Below, piece after piece: positions 6,648-8,364 of a DNA stretch of 8,364 nt. The stretch comes from an uncultured Oscillibacter sp. GTDB lineage: Bacteria; Bacillota; Clostridia; Oscillospirales; Oscillospiraceae. The translations under genes and the position numbers were made by a program. Location: positions 1 to 8,364 of the forward strand of contig CAJTZI010000070.1 in NCBI GenBank assembly GCA_910584075.1, read 5' to 3'. Each line of letters starts with the position of its first letter. Position 1 is the first letter of the stretch. Under the pieces are notes generated by a model, which saw nothing but the letters and a program-made list of their open reading frames with translations, was not told the origin of the DNA and ran no database searches.

Positions 6648-6721
6648 CAGGCGGCGGGACGGCAGGAGGCGGGGAGACGCCGCGTCCCTTTGGCGGATGT
6701 GTAAGAAAATGGATGGGGAGC

Positions 6722-6780
6722 GCCGGAAATTATATCGCATTTTTCCCGGAAACAGGAAAAATTGCATTGAATTTTCCGGC
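6722..6780. repeat. Long imperfect palindrome overlapping the BMP promoter
   Basis: An outer arm GCCGGAAA (6722-6729) matches TTTCCGGC (6773-6780). An inner arm GCATTTTTCC (6737-6746) pairs, with one bulged base, with GGAAAAATTGC (6755-6765). Together they form an imperfect inverted repeat of about 25 bases per arm around an 8-base loop. The right arm covers the -35 box and part of the spacer of the promoter below, as expected of an operator. The T-rich stretch after it (ATTTTCTT) also leaves a weak terminator-like hairpin possible for read-through RNA. The role is inference. Confidence 0.5.
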
Positions 6781-6795
6781 ATTTTCTTGTATGAT
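6767..6795 (+). promoter_or_regulatory. Promoter of the BMP-ABC transporter unit
   Basis: TTGAAT (6767-6772), a 17-base spacer and TATGAT (6790-6795). Initiation would be near 6802, giving a leader of about 63 bases before the lipoprotein start. The rest of the gap (6648-6721) shows nothing I recognise; in particular I see no known purine riboswitch core. Confidence 0.65.
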
Positions 6796-6864
6796 GATAG
6801 ATGACGAGGTAGTCTCACCCCGTCCGGTTCCTTTCCACATTCATTTATAAGGAGGATAACCAGA

Positions 6865-8145
6865 ATGAAGAAGTTTCTTGCAATCCTGCTGTCCCTGGTG
6901 ATGGTTTTGAGTCTGGCCGCCTGCGGAGGCGGCTCCGACCAGCCGCCCCTCACCACCGACAAGCCCGCTGAGAACCAGCCCGCCGGAGACCAGAACGGCG
7001 GAGACGCTCCCGAGACCAAGACCGTGAAGGTGGGCCTGATCTGCATCGGCGACGAAAACGACCAAGGCTACACCTACAACTTCATCCGCGGCAAGGAGGC
7101 CGCCACTGAGGCCCTGGCCGCCAAGGGCATCACCGTGGACTGGGTGGTCAAGTGGAACATCGCCGAGAACTCCGGCTGTGAGGACGCCAACATCGAGCTG
7201 GCCGACGACGGCTGCGACCTCATCATCAACAACTCCTTCGGCTTCGAACCCTTCATGCTGAAGGTGGCTCCTGACTATCCCGAGATCGAGTTCATCGCCT
7301 GCACCAACCAGGCCTCCTGGGGCGATAACCTGGACAACACCCACAACGCCTTCGCCAACATCTACGAGGGACGTTACCTTGCCGGCGTGGTGGCCGGCAT
7401 GAAGCTCCAGCAGATGATTGACGAGGGTGAGATCACCGCCGACCAGGCCGTCATCGGGTACGTTGGCGCCTTCTCCTTCGCCGAGGTCGTCTCCGGCTTC
7501 ACCAGCTACTTCCTGGGTGCCCGGAGCGTCTGCCCCAGCGTCACCATGAAGGTCCAGTTCGTGGGTTCCTGGTCTGACGCCACGGAAGAGGCCAACGCCG
7601 CCTCGGCTCTTGCCGACATGGGCTGCGTCATGATCTCCCAGCACTCCGACAACACCACCCCGGCCACCACTGCCCAGAGCAAGGGCGTGTATCACACCGG
7701 CTACAACAACGACATGATCTCCGTTGCCCCCGAGGCCTCCCTCATCGGCACCCGGATCAACTGGGCCCCCTACTTCGAGTACGCCATTGAATCCGTGGCC
7801 AACGGAGAGAGCTTCGACCAGGACTGGTGCCACGGCATGGACATGGACGCCGTAGTCATGACGGATCTGAATGAAGCCATCGCCGCCCCCGGCACCGCCG
7901 AGAAGCTGGCGGAGGTAGAGGCCAAGCTCCGCTCCGGCGAGCTGCAGGTGTTCGACACCAGCACTTTCACCATCGGGGGTGCGAAACTGGAAACCGCCTT
8001 CGCCCTGGACACCGACGGCGACTTCGCCCCCGACTCCGAGGAGGCCGTGTTTGACGGCGCGTTCCACGAGTCCCACTTCCAGTCCGCTCCGTATTTCAAC
8101 CTGCCTATCGACGGGATCCAGCGGTTGAACGAAGAATTCGGCTGA
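6865..8145 (+). CDS. BMP/PnrA-family ABC transporter substrate-binding lipoprotein
   Basis: A 426-residue extracytoplasmic lipoprotein. Residues 1-20 are a lipoprotein signal (MKKFLA, a hydrophobic core, then LAAC), with C20 as the lipidated cysteine. Residues 21-52 are a Gly/Pro/Asp-rich tether. The periplasmic-binding-type I domain follows, with BMP hallmarks: VGLICIGDENDQGYTYNFIRG at the start of the domain, INNSFGFEP (121-129), IYEGRYLAGVVAGMK (166-180), GSWSDATEEANAA, ISQHSDNT (257-264) and the GYNNDM segment (279-284). BMP proteins commonly bind nucleosides or purines and deliver them to an ABC importer. That subclass fits here, but the ligand is not proven. The start has AAGGAGG at 6849-6855. 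It has its own promoter and is followed by a hairpin and then an ABC ATPase, so its solute is probably the compound the flanking catabolic genes degrade. It could also import another nucleoside-like compound. Confidence 0.92.
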   Translation: MKKFLAILLSLVMVLSLAACGGGSDQPPLTTDKPAENQPAGDQNGGDAPETKTVKVGLICIGDENDQGYTYNFIRGKEAATEALAAKGITVDWVVKWNIAENSGCEDANIELADDGCDLIINNSFGFEPFMLKVAPDYPEIEFIACTNQASWGDNLDNTHNAFANIYEGRYLAGVVAGMKLQQMIDEGEITADQAVIGYVGAFSFAEVVSGFTSYFLGARSVCPSVTMKVQFVGSWSDATEEANAASALADMGCVMISQHSDNTTPATTAQSKGVYHTGYNNDMISVAPEASLIGTRINWAPYFEYAIESVANGESFDQDWCHGMDMDAVVMTDLNEAIAAPGTAEKLAEVEAKLRSGELQVFDTSTFTIGGAKLETAFALDTDGDFAPDSEEAVFDGAFHESHFQSAPYFNLPIDGIQRLNEEFG

Positions 8146-8161
8146 TTTCCCAACAAGTAAG

Positions 8162-8191
8162 CAGGGGGCCTCCGCGGCCCCCTGTTCTTTT
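8162..8191 (+). terminator. Terminator-like hairpin between the BMP gene and the ABC ATPase
   Basis: A 9-bp perfect stem (8162-8170 with 8176-8184, CAGGGGGCC) with a 5-base loop is followed by a run of Ts broken by one C (8185-8191). No clear promoter is seen between it and the ATPase gene. It probably lets part of transcription through, so the binding protein would be made in excess over the ATPase, a common pattern for ABC importers. Confidence 0.8.
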
Positions 8192-8274
8192 AAGCACCCC
8201 CGCTCCCGCCCCATCCGGACTCCGCCCGGCAGCGCGTTTCCCCGCCGGGACCTCTTAGAAAGGGTGAGCAACTA

Positions 8275-8364
8275 TTGGAAAAAACTGTTTGCGCCATTGA
8301 ACTCAAAGGCATCACCAAGCGCTTCGGCGAGGTGGTGGCCAACGACGGTATCGACCTGCAATTG
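8275..8364 (+). CDS. ABC transporter ATP-binding protein, first 30 codons (runs off the right edge)
   Basis: Only 30 residues are inside the window. They read as the typical start of an ABC ATPase: IELKGITKRFGEVVANDGID has the A-loop aromatic (F in KRFG) and the conserved first strand. The Walker A motif would follow just past the edge. Nucleoside ABC importers carry a double-domain ATPase (NupA/YufO type) next to a BMP lipoprotein, and the N-terminus fits that class. The start codon appears to be TTG at 8275, with AAAGGGTGA at 8259-8267 upstream; no in-frame ATG or GTG is close. A TTG start would lower expression relative to the binding protein. The family call rests on context plus this short match. 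Confidence 0.8.
   Translation, partial: MEKTVCAIELKGITKRFGEVVANDGIDLQL

Noticed and set aside
6656..6688. Possible second stem (GGGACG with CGTCCC) after the operon terminator
   Set aside because: Only six base pairs around a 21-base loop; too weak to call beside the strong terminator.
6648..6864. Possible purine riboswitch in the BMP leader
   Set aside because: The promoter lies at 6767-6795, leaving only about 63 bases of leader, and none of the conserved purine-aptamer core is seen.
6841..8271. 476-codon minus-strand frame opposite the BMP lipoprotein
   Set aside because: A shadow frame that crosses the terminator-like hairpin and both gene boundaries; no ribosome binding site or motif.

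Overview
The window looks like a chromosomal segment of a high-GC, Gram-positive, anaerobic gut Firmicute. An Oscillospiraceae-type genome (the Flavonifractor/Intestinimonas/Lawsonibacter group) is my guess. The reasons are strong GGAGG-type ribosome binding sites, GC-rich third codon positions, a Gram-positive lipoprotein signal (LAAC) and the gene content. The taxonomy is inference; no rRNA or marker gene is present.

Layout. Left, minus strand: a partial ygeW (knotted carbamoyltransferase, 1-493) lies downstream of ygeY (M20-family hydrolase, 621-2033). A GC-rich hairpin cluster separates them. Centre: an AT-rich divergent promoter region (about 2049-2243) with a good promoter facing each way. 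Right of it, plus strand: a four-gene operon made of a YheO/DauR-type PAS-HTH regulator (2244-2891), a 491-residue TrpB-like PLP enzyme (2888-4363), an EamA/DMT membrane transporter (4452-5360) and a threonine-synthase-like PLP enzyme (5357-6598). ATGA overlaps join the first pair and the last pair, and a 14-bp hairpin sits in the one internal gap. A strong intrinsic terminator ends the operon. A separate unit follows: a promoter within a long imperfect palindrome, a BMP/PnrA-type substrate-binding lipoprotein (6865-8145), a terminator-like hairpin, and the first 30 codons of an ABC transporter ATPase (8275 to the edge).

How the genes may work together. ygeW and ygeY are members of the E. coli ygeWXY-hyuA-ygfK-ssnA gene set. 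Published work links related clusters in gut anaerobes to anaerobic purine/urate breakdown. BMP proteins paired with ABC ATPases are often nucleoside or purine importers. The simplest reading is uptake by BMP-ABC, carbamoyl-group and amide chemistry by YgeW/YgeY, PLP-dependent amino-acid intermediate breakdown by the two fold-type II enzymes, movement of a small product or substrate by the EamA protein, and control by the PAS-HTH regulator. No ygeX (2,3-diaminopropionate ammonia-lyase) is seen here. Two other PLP enzymes occupy its usual neighbourhood, and these are the most interesting unknowns. The purine link is inference from context; the sequence alone does not fix any substrate.

No RNA genes, insertion sequences, CRISPR arrays or phage genes were seen. 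No gene-free stretch exceeds 300 bases; the longest is 6599-6864, which holds a terminator, a palindrome and a promoter.
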